A stretch of DNA of 64,000 nucleotides from Limonium bicolor (GCA_023374045.1 CM041778.1:287595533-287659532); one strand, 5' to 3'. Counted from the first letter of the stretch, positions 44,620 through 58,567 are shown. Notes: generated by a model not told the origin, from the sequence alone. Numbers and translations are program-made.

Positions 44620-47600
44620 CGTGAGGTTTCAAACGTGCAACCTCGAACTAGTTCCAGGTTTAACTTGACCATCTACACCAGTGAGTTTGTTTGTCTCAAG
44701 GGTACATTTAATTTTACTTCAATTACTTACTCTTAATCATAATCCTCACATTCAAGACTTTTGAGACCTTTTACATCATAAATGTGTTTTATGTTATATA
44801 ATCAATCTTAGAATTTCAATAATAATCTTAAGCTCAATACCTTTATTATTAATTTAGAATAAACATTGTATTATGACCTAGGATGGATTCATCTCATAAT
44901 ACTATACTATTATTCCATAATGTAATGATTATGTATTTTATCAATATCTACTAGATAACCCATTATGATTAAGTCTTTCTCTTAACTTAATTAAGATCTA
45001 CATCTTGTATATTGGAATCATAGTGTTGTAGATGCATTTTATTATAACTTAATTGAGCTACTAAACTCTTTTACCGTATATTTAGTTCAGAATGACTTTT
45101 TAGTACACCCATCTATAAATCTTGTCATAAGAGGTTAAATTTCTTTGCATCTTGAAATAACTATATTATAATTAACTTAGACCTATCGAACTCTCACATT
45201 TAATATTCACAAAGTATATTATTTGCTTTATTATTACCTATATAATAAGGTGTTTTAAGATAACCTTTTATGTATCCTTACTTACATTTAATTTCCTAAA
45301 TGTTTACTTTTACACACATTCCCTCCATAGACTATGTATAATCATTTATATTAAACTTCATTAAACCTAAGTCTTAAATACGTTTTAAATTGTTTCCAAA
45401 ACCTAAGCTTTCAAAAGAAGAACTTAATAAATTAATTCCCTTTATTATGTTTTAGGATAAACATTATATCTTAACATAAGGTAAAATTTATCTAAGAATT
45501 AAATTCTGATTCATAAGTGAAATTGTGAATTATATAATAAGATAATCTATTCCGAAAAATCCTCATACCTTATATTCAAATGACATATTAATATTTTCAG
45601 TGTCGTAGAGTAGATCAATATAATCTCTTACGTAACCTAGTTTCATCTAATTAAAGGTTTAATGAATTTAAGTATCAAATTTCTATTTACAAACCTTTTT
45701 GTAAATCTTTAACTATTATGTACATCACTTATTTATAAACTCACACCCTGAATATTGGTAATAAATTTATTTTATATGGCTGAACTAATTCTAAGAAACT
45801 TAAGGATTATATTTAGAGTAATTTCCTAATCATAGTTTAATATAGTTTTATATCATAATCCTTTTAATGATTTTACCTTAAAATATTAAGTTATTACTCA
45901 ATACTATAAATGTTAAGAAATGATTAAATCTAGACTTATTAATCCTCCTCACATTTAGATGAAAAAGTATCTCATTTATTTTATTATTGTTTATATAATA
46001 AGAACATTTAAATGTAAAAGTATTTCATTCATTTTATTATTAATTATATAATAAGATCTATTTGTGTAACACTTTATGCAATCTAATTACAATATTTTCC
46101 TAAGTTTTAACTTATTAGTTACTTAACCCAATTATAGACTTACATTATGGTCGTTGACTAATACTATACATGTATTTTAATACAGTTTATATAAATCTTA
46201 GAAATTCAAAGATAACTCTTTAAGTTTAATAATCATAATTTAATACCGCCTCATATAATATTCTTTTATTAGTATTATGTAGAGGTTTAGTTCATCTCAT
46301 TAATTCCTTCATATTCTACTTCCTATAAGGTATTTTATTTCTTTTATTTAGTTATTTTTTTTATGTATATATATATTAGGATTTATTCAAGACATTTTTT
46401 ATGTAGTTTTATTGCATTTAATTATTTATATTAACTTTTACACATATCTATATCTAGTATATGGTTTATAAAATAAAGTATTTTCCTTAGTTCCAATTAA
46501 GTATATTAACTACCATATTATATAATTAATGTAAATGTAGATTAATTTAGTTCCTTGATTTAACCTAAGTTACTATTTTATTTCTTATATATATTTACTT
46601 CACTTCAAAGTTTATACCCAAAAATATTTATTAACATTCTGTATTAAATGTTAGTTTAGTCTTATTATATTTTCCCCAACCTATAAAGTTCATTAATCAA
46701 CTATACTTTAATTTTTGGTTACATTAAAAACCTTATATTATAAGGTAACTTATGAAAAACCTTAGAAATACAATTTTTAAACCTATTTCCTCTTGTCCAA
46801 AAATTCCCAAATTAAGTATACAGAAACTATAACATTTTAGACATATTATAAAAATTTTATTTCATAAAAATATCTTTTTAAATTTTCCAAATAATTCCAT
46901 AAATACTCATAACTTGCAAAAATTATAACTTACATTTAAAAACTCAAAACCCATATTAATTTAAATCATAATAAACTAGATTATATAAGGAATCTATGGT
47001 TAAAATTTCAAGTCAAAATACATTCGGGAAGGCCATTAACTAAATTCAACAAGTTGGGGTTTAATTCTGGAATTTAATATAAAACTTTAACAATTTAAAC
47101 TCCTCTGTTTTAATCTCGGCCGTCCGTCTCTATAGTTCAAGATCGGATGGCCACTGAAACTCCAGTTCTTCAGCAACCCTCAAACAACACCCGAGTACTA
47201 AATCGGTGATTCCTCTCAACTCACAGAACCAAATCGAGTGATTCTTGTTCCATTAGATTCGAAATCTCCTTGTGGTTCTATTGATACCAATTTCGCCACC
47301 TATAATGCAGTATTCTACAATTTGATTCTGGGTTCGAAAGTTAGGTTTTTTTTTTTTCCGGTTTCGAATTCGAATTGACAAAATCTCCCGATGTAGAACG
47401 TAATTGGTTAAATTGAAAGAGGGGAATGAACGGAAATGCAAAAACGAACATCATAGATGGTGGAATTTTGTCGGAATCATACCGGAGATGCGCCAACGAG
47501 GAGAATCAAATTCGTTTTTCTGGAAAACTGTGATTTTATGTGCTGACCAAGTGGGGAACTTTAGTCACTTATATCTTCTAAACTATCGAGAACTAGCTTG

Positions 47601-48656
47601 AGGTTCCTTCATAAGAATTGTAGAGGAATCAGAGATCTTTAAAACGAACTATAGAACAAGAATTGTCACCCACGGATGAAGAAGATATGATAGGACGAAG
47701 TTTACCTGTTCAACTGAAATTTCCGGATTTCTGGGTTTCCAGAACTCGGGGAGGCAACTTCGATGCCTTTATCTTTCACCCTATTGAGAATCAGCCTTTG
47801 GTGTAAAAAGGAAAGTTGGAGAGGGATTAGATCTTCAAAACAAGCTAAAGAACACGAATATTGGCTGAGAAACGAAGAAGTTATGGCGTGACGAAGTTTA
47901 CTTGATTTCAGTAAAAACTGGGATTCTGGGTTACGAATTCGCAAGGAGGCAACTTTAGATCGATTTTCCCGTCAATGTAGAATGATTTAGGTTATGTATG
48001 AGTTATGGTTGGAAAGAGGAATTGTAGGAGAAGAGAATGGAGAAGACGGCACTCAAAAATTCTCAAAGACGACTAAGATATCGGTGTTTAAAGTTAGGGC
48101 AAAAACACTGATGGAAGTTAAGTTACTTAGCGATTTTTGTGCTAAGTACCGGCGACCCGTGTGGTCTTGACACGTGGCACTTTTCAAAATTTTGGCTCTA
48201 AACTTCATTCTATCATAACTTTGGCTAGGATGATCCGTTTTCGACGTTCTTTTTATCGATTTTCATGGTTTTCCATAACCTATTTATTGGTATAGGTTTC
48301 ATGGGATGGTTTGACCATTCTCAAAAAGTCAACCCTAGCAAGGCTTAAGAAGCTTTAGGGTTTCTAGAATTTTATATTGACATTTATGCTTTAAATCAAT
48401 GCTCCAAATATTTCTAAAATCTGTATAATATAATTGGAGTGTCAAGATTTATTGACTTATAAATCTTGTTATTAAATTCATAATACCATAAAATAAAGTA
48501 AATTAAATTGTATTATTATTTAGAATTTTAACATCAAAAGTCCCCTAAATAATTTTTAAATAATACCATATACTAATTTAGTGTTTAATAATATTATTTA
48601 GGGTTTTTATAAAAGAAATCCTCTAAATTAATTTAAATTAATTTAGGGGTATTTCA
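44620..48656 (-). repeat. AT-rich region ending in a minus-strand LTR start
   Basis: The sequence is strongly AT-rich from about 44690 to 47090 and more mixed from 47100 to 48200. The end at 48656 reads, on the minus strand, TGAAATACCCCTAAATTAAT, an LTR start of another subfamily. I could not find its TGTTACA end, so the left limit is uncertain. No coding sequence is evident. Confidence 0.5.
47618..47972. repeat. Degenerate tandem duplication, period about 197 bp
   Basis: About 47618-47775 and 47815-47972 share the order of several phrases: AACAAGCTAAAGAACACGAA-like, then GACGAAGTTTAC, a TTCTGGGTT stretch and GGAGGCAACTT. A weaker third copy may lie upstream near 47400. Confidence 0.55.
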
Positions 48657-49331
48657 TTCAGTAACCGGTTAAATTACATGGTAAATAACATCATAAGGGA
48701 TGGAAGAATGTGGGAGAGACTGACCTACATACGAAACGGAAATTGAAGCGAAACACCTTCACATTAAGAGATAACAAAAATTACAACACGGTACGGCAAC
48801 CGCCATACACCGAAATTAGAGAACTCCCAGTGTGTTTACACCAAGAAGGGGTTGAGTTATAAGGTAAGACATTAAGATAAATGATTAAGGAGTTGTACCA
48901 TCAATGGGCAACAGAATTAAGGCGAGCTACCATGGTAGCAGAAGCCATAGAACAATACCTATATAAGTGGATTAAGTCATGGTGCGCAGTAAAGCGACCA
49001 TTATGTATAAACCGTCAAATATTGACACAAAGGCAATTAGATCTATGAGCTGAGACCGATATAAGTAAGGGAATAAGATGGTAGACGAACTGTGCATTGA
49101 CGCCAGTAGTCTAGACCGTGTGAGGTAAGATCTCATAAGAAGCATAGTAGAACAAACATGAGAAACAAGATAAGAGGCTCTATGGAAAGAGACCTCAGTT
49201 ACTAAGAGACCGAGTCAGTACGAAATACAAAAAGGAGCTAGAGCATACCATACCCAAGAACACAATAAATGAATTTCCCTTGATTAAGTTCAGGAAGAAC
49301 AATAGGTGTTATTATGGAACGATAAAAGAGG

Positions 49332-49560
49332 AGATCGACAACAAAATACTTCATAATTAGCAATAGCTAAACATGTGACGGACACTACGAGTGTACTAAA
49401 ACGAGATGTGGGACGATTGCACCCCACAGGGGCTTGCAGGCCTGACAGACTCATTTCGAGTTAGTCGGGTAAGTAGTAATGTACTAGTAAGGTACCCCAT
49501 GCATGTAAACGAGTGGTGTAAGGAACACGGGAAGTAGTCGACTCCGTACCACGATCAACA
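49332..49560 (+). ncRNA. Conserved structured block in E4 interior
   Basis: Third copy of the E2/E3 block. Hairpin A is here CCCC-aca-GGGG, with compensatory change from CTCC/GGAG. Hairpin B is CCTGACAGACTC with GAGTTAGTCGGG around atttc (49441-49469), followed by GTAAGTAGTAATGTA. Confidence 0.6.
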
Positions 49561-50294
49561 GCGCGAGATCAGACAAGAGTAGCTACCACCACAACAGTTG
49601 AAGAGAAGGAATTCAGTTGAACCAAAACACAAAGGAATCAGAGAACAAACAATTAAGAATTATGAAGTGCGAAGAGCACGGATTATTAAGTATAGACATA
49701 GGACATGTCTTAAGAGGTTAAGGATAAAACTGTAAAGCGCAATAAGCACTAAACAATAGTTTCAGATTAAGAATCATCTTGAGAGAACACTAAGAGTATG
49801 AACGTTAGATCTCTAGAGAGACTGGATAGACAAGCTACAACTCATTAAGGCCGTGTATATAAAGATAACACGTGTCCATTAAGAGATCTTTAGTACTAAA
49901 TTATAAGCACGCAGGATGAGGATATAAAATACTATGAAGGATAAGAAAGGCAGTTAAGCCTAAGACTATCAGAGTCGCGCAGTGGAAGCTAGCAGACCAG
50001 TACCTTAAAAGCTTTACATACCTGATGAACCAGAAAAGGAATGATGTACCACACATCTTCCAATTGAACAAATATAAGACTTATCGACAGAATGCTTTAG
50101 AACCTTTGAGGTTAGACCAAAAGAAGTTAAGAAAATGGTATAAGTACCGTTAAGAATCCTCGATACAGAGACTAAGCCAGTACCATGGTCGAGACCCTCT
50201 GATCGAATCATAAGTGAGATAGATGACATGGAAGCTAGAATGCTTATTAAGAATTATAACATCTTGAACCTAAATTTAAGGATGGTAACATGTT

Positions 50295-50336
50295 GATTAC
50301 GTGGGCGTAATCCATTTTAAGGGGGTAGGGGTAGAG
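50295..50336 (+). promoter_or_regulatory. E4 hairpin plus upstream polypurine tract (PPT1)
   Basis: GATTACG, loop TGGG and CGTAATC (50295-50312) are followed by attttAAGGGGGTAGGGGTAGAG. The purine tract is slightly altered by a short internal duplication. Confidence 0.72.
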
Positions 50337-51448
50337 TGAAACCGCTTAGCGTATGTTTATGTACTGAGTACGTAAACTACGGTGTGCATAGCACAAAAGA
50401 ATTTGAGAATTTATTTTATAAACATTTTGAGATTAATTATGGTTATTGCGCACAGAAGATGCGAATACCATACTATTAAGTACCTATCTTGTTAACTCCG
50501 GTGTGAGTACAAGTTAAGAGAATTAGTGAAGAGGATTAAGGTGACTTTAGGAATATATGAGATATGAGTCGATATAAAAGTATGTGTGAGATAAGAATAA
50601 GATAACACTATGAGATATTATTTGATATGAGTATGAGGTGGGAAATAGTATTGTTATGAAGTATATGATGGTGAGAATGAGTATGAGACTGATATAGAAC
50701 TTAGTAGGAATGAGAGTCCTGAAGTAATTACTAAGAGATGAATTGGGAATGTTGATGGAATGAGTCCACGCCTTGGAGATGTAATGATTATGATTAGAAG
50801 AACTAAAAGATAGAAAATTGGAAATGAGTGAATTATTTGATGTTTGAAAATGACGTGGGAGGCGGAACTTGATTTTCTAGGGATCAAGGGAAACCGAACA
50901 CAAATTGGGGTGGAAGGATGGCTCAACATTGATGCTGATCACATCAGGGTTAGATGATTCCTAAAACTCCCTACCAGTGCTCACAATTATATCACGCTAA
51001 GGATAGAGGCATTAGGATAAAACGGAATTGGAGCTGATTGTATTTTCAAATAGAGGGAATTATCCCTCACTTGACCTCGTAAAAAGGATTTCCCTTTTAC
51101 TGAGTCTCGCCCATGAAGTCGAGGACACATGAGCCTTTGTCTTCGGACCGGTGACATGGGGAGAACAGAGTAGTTTTGTATTCTAGCCCATGAAGGCGAG
51201 GATGAATGTGCCTTTGTCTACAGACCGGTGACATGGGGAATACGATGAAAATTATGTGATTGTTTTAATCATCAAAAGGAACAAAGGGAATTTTGAGTGC
51301 TATACATGCTTAAGCATGTTGTGTGATATCTGAGTATAAGTATGTGACATACCTAATGAGTCAATAAGTTTAAGTACATATAAGCATGATCTATATGATT
51401 TATGGAATGAGATAACCACCGTTGTAATCTAATAAATAAGATGCATGG

Positions 51449-51484
51449 GAACTTGGGGACAAAGTTCACTTAAGGGGGGTAGAT
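51449..51484 (+). promoter_or_regulatory. E4 LTR-proximal polypurine tract (PPT2) with upstream hairpin
   Basis: GAACTT (51449-51454) pairs with AAGTTC (51462-51467) around ggggaca. It is followed by acttAAGGGGGGTAGAT, abutting the LTR. Confidence 0.87.
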
Positions 51485-54212
51485 TGAAATACCCCAAGCC
51501 TAAGTATGCTAAGTAAACATCATTATGGTAATAAGGCTAAAACATGCTTAGAAACATGGTAGACAATGTAAACCAAGGAAAACACAAGAAAATGCCATAA
51601 GGGCAATTAAGCAAAAATGTGCTCTAAGCTTGGAGTGACTTTGATTAGCACCCAAAATCATTATAAGACCTTATTAACATGCTAATGGACATGTCAAATC
51701 AATTACCAAAGAAAACTAAGCTCAAAACAAGCTTAAAAATAAATTGTGCTTTAAGGACTCTTAAAGCATATTTTGAGAAATTGTCTTAGAAATGAGTTTT
51801 GAGTGGCTAAATGCCCATAATTACATTAATCAACATGCGTACTAATTAGTATCACATCAGGAAGCCTAAATCAAAGGGAAATCAAAAAGTTCACAAATGT
51901 GCACTAATTTGTGAATAGTGCCAAATAGTACCTAGTTTAAGCTTTAGTCAACATAAGTCAATAAGTTGGTCAACCAAGACCATAAATACCTCATTAGTAA
52001 AGGGGGCCGGTTTTTAAATGGTGAGTCACCATAAGGAGCCAGCACATTAAGGAAAAGAAGAGGAAATGAGAGAATAGTACTATTTACCTTTTAAAAGAGA
52101 AATATCTTGACTTAAGCCTACCTCTCTCCTCTCTTCTTCATTTCTCTTCTTAACCAACGTTTTCTTCTTCCCCTCTCTGTTCCAAAACCGTTACAAGCAG
52201 CCCCATTCTTGCTCCACCTTCATTTGCTCACAAAATCTTCATTTTAGCTCCAAATCCAAAAAAGCATAGATAACTCTTAGTTAGACCAAGACCTTGCTTC
52301 CTATCTTTTCAAAATTGGAAAAGATTCATTTTGGATCCAAGGGAAATCTCCATTAGAGGAGGGAAAATTAGCTTGAAGGGTTCATTAGCTTCTCCATTCA
52401 TTCAAGGCAAGGAAAATGTAAGAAAAATCATGTTTCCATCATTTTTCCTCCATTACCGAAAATTATCTTCTCGTGGGGTCTTGTTTTATCCCTTGAACTA
52501 GCTTATTTCATTATCCAAGGACTATTGGAGGTCCTTGATTCATACCCAAGTCTATCTTGAGACTTCAAAGGTAATCATCCACTTTTAAGCTTTAAAACAC
52601 ATATTTTGACCTAAGAATGAGTTCTATGAGTTTAGGCATATTGCTTAGTGCTCATTAGATTATTTGAATGTGGATTAGAACATTGGCAAGAGAATTGAAG
52701 TCCTTGGCCGAGAATCATCCAAGAAATCCTAAGGAGGAAGTTAAGAGAAAAGTTTGAAAAACAAGGTAAATAACTTACCTTAAGGTGTTTTGTTGTTTAA
52801 GGGGTGGTATTTAGATAAGTACTAATGTAGCTTAAAGCTTACATTATGTAATGGGTTATATAACCTAGGGAAAAAGAATTTAAACAAGCTTGTGAACTTG
52901 TGACTAAGGAGCCAATGGAAATGAGTTAGTAAGATAAGTATAAGATGAATTATGAGAACACTTATATTACTATGGGAGCATTGTTGTGTGTATTTGCAGG
53001 TTGAAAGCTATTATTGTGGAAATTCTGTGTTTAAGTTTAAGTCATTTAAGGGCTTAAGAGCCATGTCATTTAAGAGCCTTAGTGCTATGCAATTTAAGAT
53101 TATTGCACTATATTGAGTTTATTATGGATGAGTTGATTTGGGTGAGAAATATGATGAGAAAAAGCTTTGATGTGTGTGAGATGATTGAATGAGAAAAACT
53201 GTGCATATGGGCATGATAATATACTAGAGGAGCTATGGCGAAATCTGAGTAGAAAACAAAGTGTTTAAGTGGTGGCTGTGAATTGATATGACCTAGGATT
53301 TACTAGGGTTCATTAAGAGGAATTTGAGTGGAAATGAGTTAACAAAGGAGTTCTCGAGAATTGGAATGACCTAGAGTTTCCTAGGAGGAATTAGAGGATT
53401 GGTGGGTGTATTAAACACACCAAAGTCATAGTATGAGGAATGTTGAGACTTGTGCAAAAATCTGTAGGAAATGATGTATAATACTTTGAGATGATTTAGG
53501 TATGAACTAGAGAATATAACAATGAGAATTTTGGGTAGCTTGTGTAAGTGGTGAAGATGCTAGTGGTGGATTAATAAGGTTATAGTTTGGATGGTAATGA
53601 GTGGACTTGGGTGATGGAAGTGAAAATTGTAGGAGAAGGTTGTAAATTGTAAAGGAAAAAGACTAGGAATGTATAAGGGTGTTTAACCATGATCATGATG
53701 AGTAAATTGGGTGAAGGAGATGGAAATGTCTAAGGAGGGTGTAGCATAGTCAAGGTGAATGAAGAACAGTGTTAAGGTGTTAAGAGGATGGAAAGAAATG
53801 TATAGGTATGTTCAAGTTTATGAGTGATGAGTAACAAATGGAAAGGAGAGAGATTTGTGCATGGAAATGCAAGATAACCTTGGAAAGTTTGGCAAAGGAA
53901 AGATGGATGAATAATGATGTTTGAGGAGTAGTTATAATGGTTGAAAGGAAACACTTTGGTTAGTTGAAGTTTTAGACAAAATTTACATGTTGGAAGTGTA
54001 AGGAATTAAGTTATAAGTGTTAAGAGTTCAGTAAGAACTTGAATAATGATCAAGGAATTTGGAGGTGAGTTGATCCATGAGTTAGGAGGGTTTTAAGTGC
54101 TAAAATGGTGTTAGAACATGTGTGAATACATGGGGAAAGATTAGAAGAATATTGGACAAAGGAACAAGTGGAAAATGAAGTTCAAAACTGTAAAATTTAA
54201 CAGTTTAAAGTG

Positions 54213-54394
54213 TGGTCCGGGACTTGGTCCTTGGATAAAGTCCCGGACCAGCACCAAAAACCTGCCGAGAATCTGCTTCAGGGTGGTCCGGGACCTAGGC
54301 TAGGTACAAAGACCCGGACCACCCCATAAAAGGTAGCCGAGAGTGATCAGACACATTGGTCTGGGACCTTAGGTCCGGACCATGTCCCAGACCA
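54213..54394. repeat. Three long perfect hairpins in the E4 LTR
   Basis: TGGTCCGGGAC/GTCCCGGACCA (54213-54250, 11 bp), GGGTGGTCCGGG/CCCGGACCACCC (54281-54324, 12 bp) and TGGTCTGGGAC/GTCCCAGACCA (54357-54394, 11 bp), with loops of 16-20 bases. The third has a C-G pair changed to T-A, keeping the stem. Confidence 0.9.
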
Positions 54395-56019
54395 GGCTAA
54401 TTTGCAAAGAAAATGTGATTTTTAGATGGTGAATGAAGGGGGCTTGTTGGGTAATGTTATTATATGATTGTTAAGAGTTGTTTGGTAAAGTTTTAAGGCC
54501 ACTGGAGGTGTGAACAAGTGTGAGGTAAAATGAGAAGTAAATAACATAAGTGGTTAAGCTTGAACTACAATGATTTAGTGGTATTTAGATGAAGATCATT
54601 AGTGATGATATGAGTTAGGTTAATTAAAAGAAATTAACCACCCGATTCGATCAATGTTTTAGGGTTTGAGAATTTGGACTCCAAAAGAGAGTAAGCAACC
54701 GGACAACCGACGGTGTACGATGGTTTTCTTGTGACCTGCTTGCTATCGAGGTGTCCCTCGGCTTGTGTGCTATTTGTTTATGTGTGCCGACTAAACAAGA
54801 TAAAGCATGCAACCGGTTTATTGTATTGTTGTGTGTTGTTTGTAACTAACACAACTTACCTTGAGAACTTACTAACAATATTAGTAAAGAATTGTGTGAG
54901 AATAAGGAACACTCCCAAATATTGTTTTATTAGTAACCGAAAGAGGTTAACTAACAAACATTAACATTGAGACTTCTACTAACTAGAACTTGGGGGGGAG
55001 TGAGGAATCCGGAATGGTTCCGACACATGTGTATTAGGGGAGGTCGGTATCCTTATCAGGTCCCGACTTCCAAATATGACTTGTCTTCGGGCTTCGCCTA
55101 GAGTCGACATATAGACTCGACCTCCTTGGACTTCTTGTTTTAGGAGGGAGGCATACTGAGATGGTGTGGTGGGATCTACCTAAATCCCAACTAATTCTAA
55201 CAAATATTGTTTATGTAAACCAATGGAGCTGATAACTCATTGGTTAGGGTTACTTGACCTGACAAGATAAACAATGAATTAAGTAACAACCATTCAAATT
55301 AAAGAACGGTTGACTTAATTGAGATAAAAACTGAGATAAGATTGAGATAAGGTTTGAGATAAGATACAACCATCTCTATTTAAAGAATGGTTTGTATTCT
55401 AAGACTAAGATAAGGATTAAGATTGAGGTAAGATCAGGTTGGACTGAGACTAAGAGGAAACATAACTTAAGGAGTTAAATGATTAACTCACTAATTAAGG
55501 GAACGCCTTTAAGTCGTTTATTGTGTTTGAACTTTGATTGTTCATATGTGGCTTGTGGTTTATTGCACTTTCTATTATGTTGTGCATCTAATCAATCTCC
55601 ATGCTATCAACAATTAGTCGTCGTAACCCCATTAGCTTGGGGGCCATAAGAGAATCGTACCAGCAAAGGTGCTGACCCCCTCGGGGCTACTGTTTATTTT
55701 GCAGGTGATTATCAGAAGGCGACTATCCTGAGAGTAAGATGGGGTAGACGTATTACGGGTTTAAGTGCGACCTACGAGTTGTGCATGTACTCTCGTATGG
55801 TAATTTGTGTTAGTAAGTTGCATACGATGTAAGGAGTTTGTAAGTTTGTTATGTAATTGGTTAAGGCTTGTAAGTACTAATGTTCGGTATATTCGGGTCC
55901 ATCAGACCGTAGCTAGATCTTGGAGAATTTAGTATGCCTAGTTGGTCACGTGGGTGACTAATGGCGGTAACACCAAATATTGTAATCCGCTGCAAGTTAG
56001 TATAAGTGAATGGAGGTTT

Positions 56020-56024
56020 ATGAG
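56020..56024. repeat. Solo LTR target site duplication, left copy
   Basis: atgag, repeated at 60161-60165. Confidence 0.93.
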
Positions 56025-58389
56025 TGAAATACCCCAAACCTAAGTATGCTAAGTAAACATCAAATCATGATGTAGTAAGGCTAAAATGCCTTAGAAAGAT
56101 TGGTAGACAATTTAAACCAAGGAAACACAAGAAAATGCCTTAAGGGCAATTAGGGCAAAATGTGCTCTAAGCTTGGAGAGACTTGGGTGAGTACCCAAAT
56201 ATCATGATAAGACCTTAGTAATATTCTAATGGTCATTTTAAACCAATTACCAAGGAAAACCAAGCTTGAAAACAAGTTAAAACACAAAATGTGCTTTAAG
56301 AAGTCTTAAAGCACATTTTAGAGAAATTGTCTTAGAATTGAGTTTTGAGTGGCTAAATGCCCATCATTACTCTTTAATAAACATGTGTACTAATTAGTAT
56401 CACATTAGGAAGTCTAAATCAATGGGAAATCAAAAATTTCACGAATATGTGCACTAATTAGTGAATAGTGCCAAATAGTGATTAGTTTAGTCTTTAATCA
56501 CTTAAGTCTAATTAGTTGGTCAAACAAGACCATGACTTGCCTTAATTAATAGGGGGCCGGTTTTCTAAGGGAGGATGAGTCACCATGAGTAGCCAAATAA
56601 TATTAGAAAAGAGAGGGAAAAAGTAAAAGGTACTATTTACTTTTGTAAAAAGAAACAAAATACCTCACCTTGCTTACCTCTCTCCTCACGTCTTCATTTT
56701 CTTCTTCTCCAGCGATTTCTTCTGCTCTCTTTCTTCTCCATCACGTCGAAGAACAACTCCATGCTAGCTCCATCTAGCTTTGGCCATTATTCACTCATCT
56801 TAACTCCAAAATCAAAAATAAGCATAGATTCTTCTTAGTTAGCTCAAGCTCTCTCTTTCCATCTTTTCAAAACTTCAAGAGCTCCATTTTGGTGCCAAGG
56901 CAAATCGCCATTGGAGGGGAAAATTCAAGCTTGGAGACTCCATTGGCTTCTGCATTCTCTTAAGGTAAAGAATATGTAAGAAAAATCTAGGTTTCCATCA
57001 TTTTCTTCACATAACCGAAAACCTATACTCATGGGGCTCCATTTTTACGCTTTGTGCTAGCTTGTTTCTACTCTCCAAAGGATAGAGGGGGTCCTCATTG
57101 ACTCATATTCAAGCTTGTCTTGAGAAACCAAGGTAAAGCAAACAATTTAACGCTTTAAAACACATTTTTAACCTAGGTTTTGTTCCTTAAGGTTGGTGTT
57201 TGTTTAGTACTCATTGGAGTCCGTGAATATTGGATAGAACAGTGGCAAGGAGAATTTGGTGGGTGACCGAGATTGAGCAAGGAAAAACTTAAGGAGAAAA
57301 GTTTGTGGAGTTTGTGAAAGAACAAGGTAAATTACTTGTCTTAAGGTGTTTTATGGTTTAAGGGAATGGGATTTAGATATATGATGAGTTTAGTGTAGAG
57401 TGTACTTAAGGGAAGGGGATGAAACTTAGGAGAAAGAATACTATTATATTGAGAACTTGTGACTAAGGAGCAAATGAGAAAAAGATAGTTAAACAATGTT
57501 GAGATGAATTATACGAAGCATTTTATTTCAATGGGAGCCTTGTTGTGTGTATTCGCAGGTTGAAGGCAAATATATGTGGAAATTCAGTGGTTAAGATTAT
57601 TGTCATTTAAGGGCCTAGTGCCAAGCATTTTAAGTTTATGCACTATATCGTGATGTAGTGTAGTCTTGGTGTAAATTGAGTGTTAAGAATGTGTGGAAAG
57701 AATTTGGGGTGTTAAAGATTGTTGAACGGTAAAAACCAAGTGTTTGGGTGTAGAAATATACAAGGGAAGTCATGTCAAAATCTGGTGAGAAAACAAGGAG
57801 CTTAAAGTGTATAAATGAAGTTTGATGACTTAGAAGGTACTAGGAATTCTTAAGGCTTGAGTTGGTGAAAGAAAGTGAACTAGTGTGTTCTGGAATGTTT
57901 AAAGGGCTTAGGAGTTGTCTTGAAGGAATTAGAGTTTAAATGAGTGAGTTTGATGCTCTAGGATTATAGTGGGAGTTTGGTCAAGTCTTGTGCAAGTTTT
58001 GACAACTAAAGGAAGAATAATGCTCACAAGAATCTAAGTGTGAGCTTGAGGAGTTTTGAGGGTTTGTGTAAAAGGAATGGGAATGAGTAATAAAGTTCTA
58101 GGAGTGGTGGTAATGCCTATGGAGAAACACTTTGGTTAGTTGAGTTATTAGGCAAGTCTACATGATAGCAGTGTAGGAAAGTATGTATGGACGTTAGGAA
58201 TTTTGGTAAGAATGTGAGTGAATGACCAAGGGATTAGCTATGAGATGGTGAATGGATTAGGATGATTTTTAAGGTGCTAAAATGATGTTAAAGCATGCTA
58301 GGATACTTATGGAAAGGCTAGGAAAAGATGGGGTAAGAATTGAGGTTGAACAGAGGCCAAAAATCATCATTCTGGACACATTTAGTGTA

Positions 58390-58567
58390 GGTCCGGGTTT
58401 GCAAACTAGCACACAAACCCGGACCACACCAAAAACTATCCAGAGAGTTTAGTCGTGGGATGGTCCGGTTTGCATCCCAGCACCTAAACCCGGACCAGTC
58501 CTAAAATTGTCCAGAAACTTTTGCGAAGTGTTGGTCCGGGTTTGCAACCTCGGACACAACCCGGACC
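58390..58567. repeat. Three GGTCCGGGTTT hairpins in the solo LTR
   Basis: GGTCCGGGTTT/AAACCCGGACC (58390-58425, perfect), TGGTCCGGTTT/AAACCCGGACCA (58461-58497, one bulge) and GGTCCGGGTTTG/CAACCCGGACC (58533-58567, one bulge). The place in the LTR is the same as for the E1, E3 and E4 arrays. Confidence 0.88.

Larger units (their letters stand above)
48657..51448 (+). other. E4 noncoding interior and spacer
   Basis: Stops occur in all frames. It carries a 14-base perfect palindrome GCTACCATGGTAGC (about 48926-48939), the conserved block (49332-49560), PPT1 (50319-50336) and homology to the E3 spacer. A duplicated CCTTTGTCT..GACCGGTGACATGGGG phrase (about 51133 and 51211) shows a local tandem duplication of about 80 bp. 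Confidence 0.7.
51485..56024 (+). repeat. E4 3' LTR, main part
   Basis: Starts TGAAATACCCCAAGCC and resembles the E1 LTR along most of its length. It includes a shortened CTTTAAG palindrome (51748-51768), an acceptor-like GTATTTGCAG (52990-52999), a hairpin array (54213-54394), the CAGCA/TGCTG hairpin (55661-55674) and TTTTGCAG|GT (55697-55706). It is interrupted 32 bases before its end by the solo LTR. Confidence 0.9.

Noticed and set aside
46061..46075. tgtaacac as the end of a minus-strand LTR
   Set aside because: The following bases (tttatg) lack the cccc of the LTR end, so the match is too weak.
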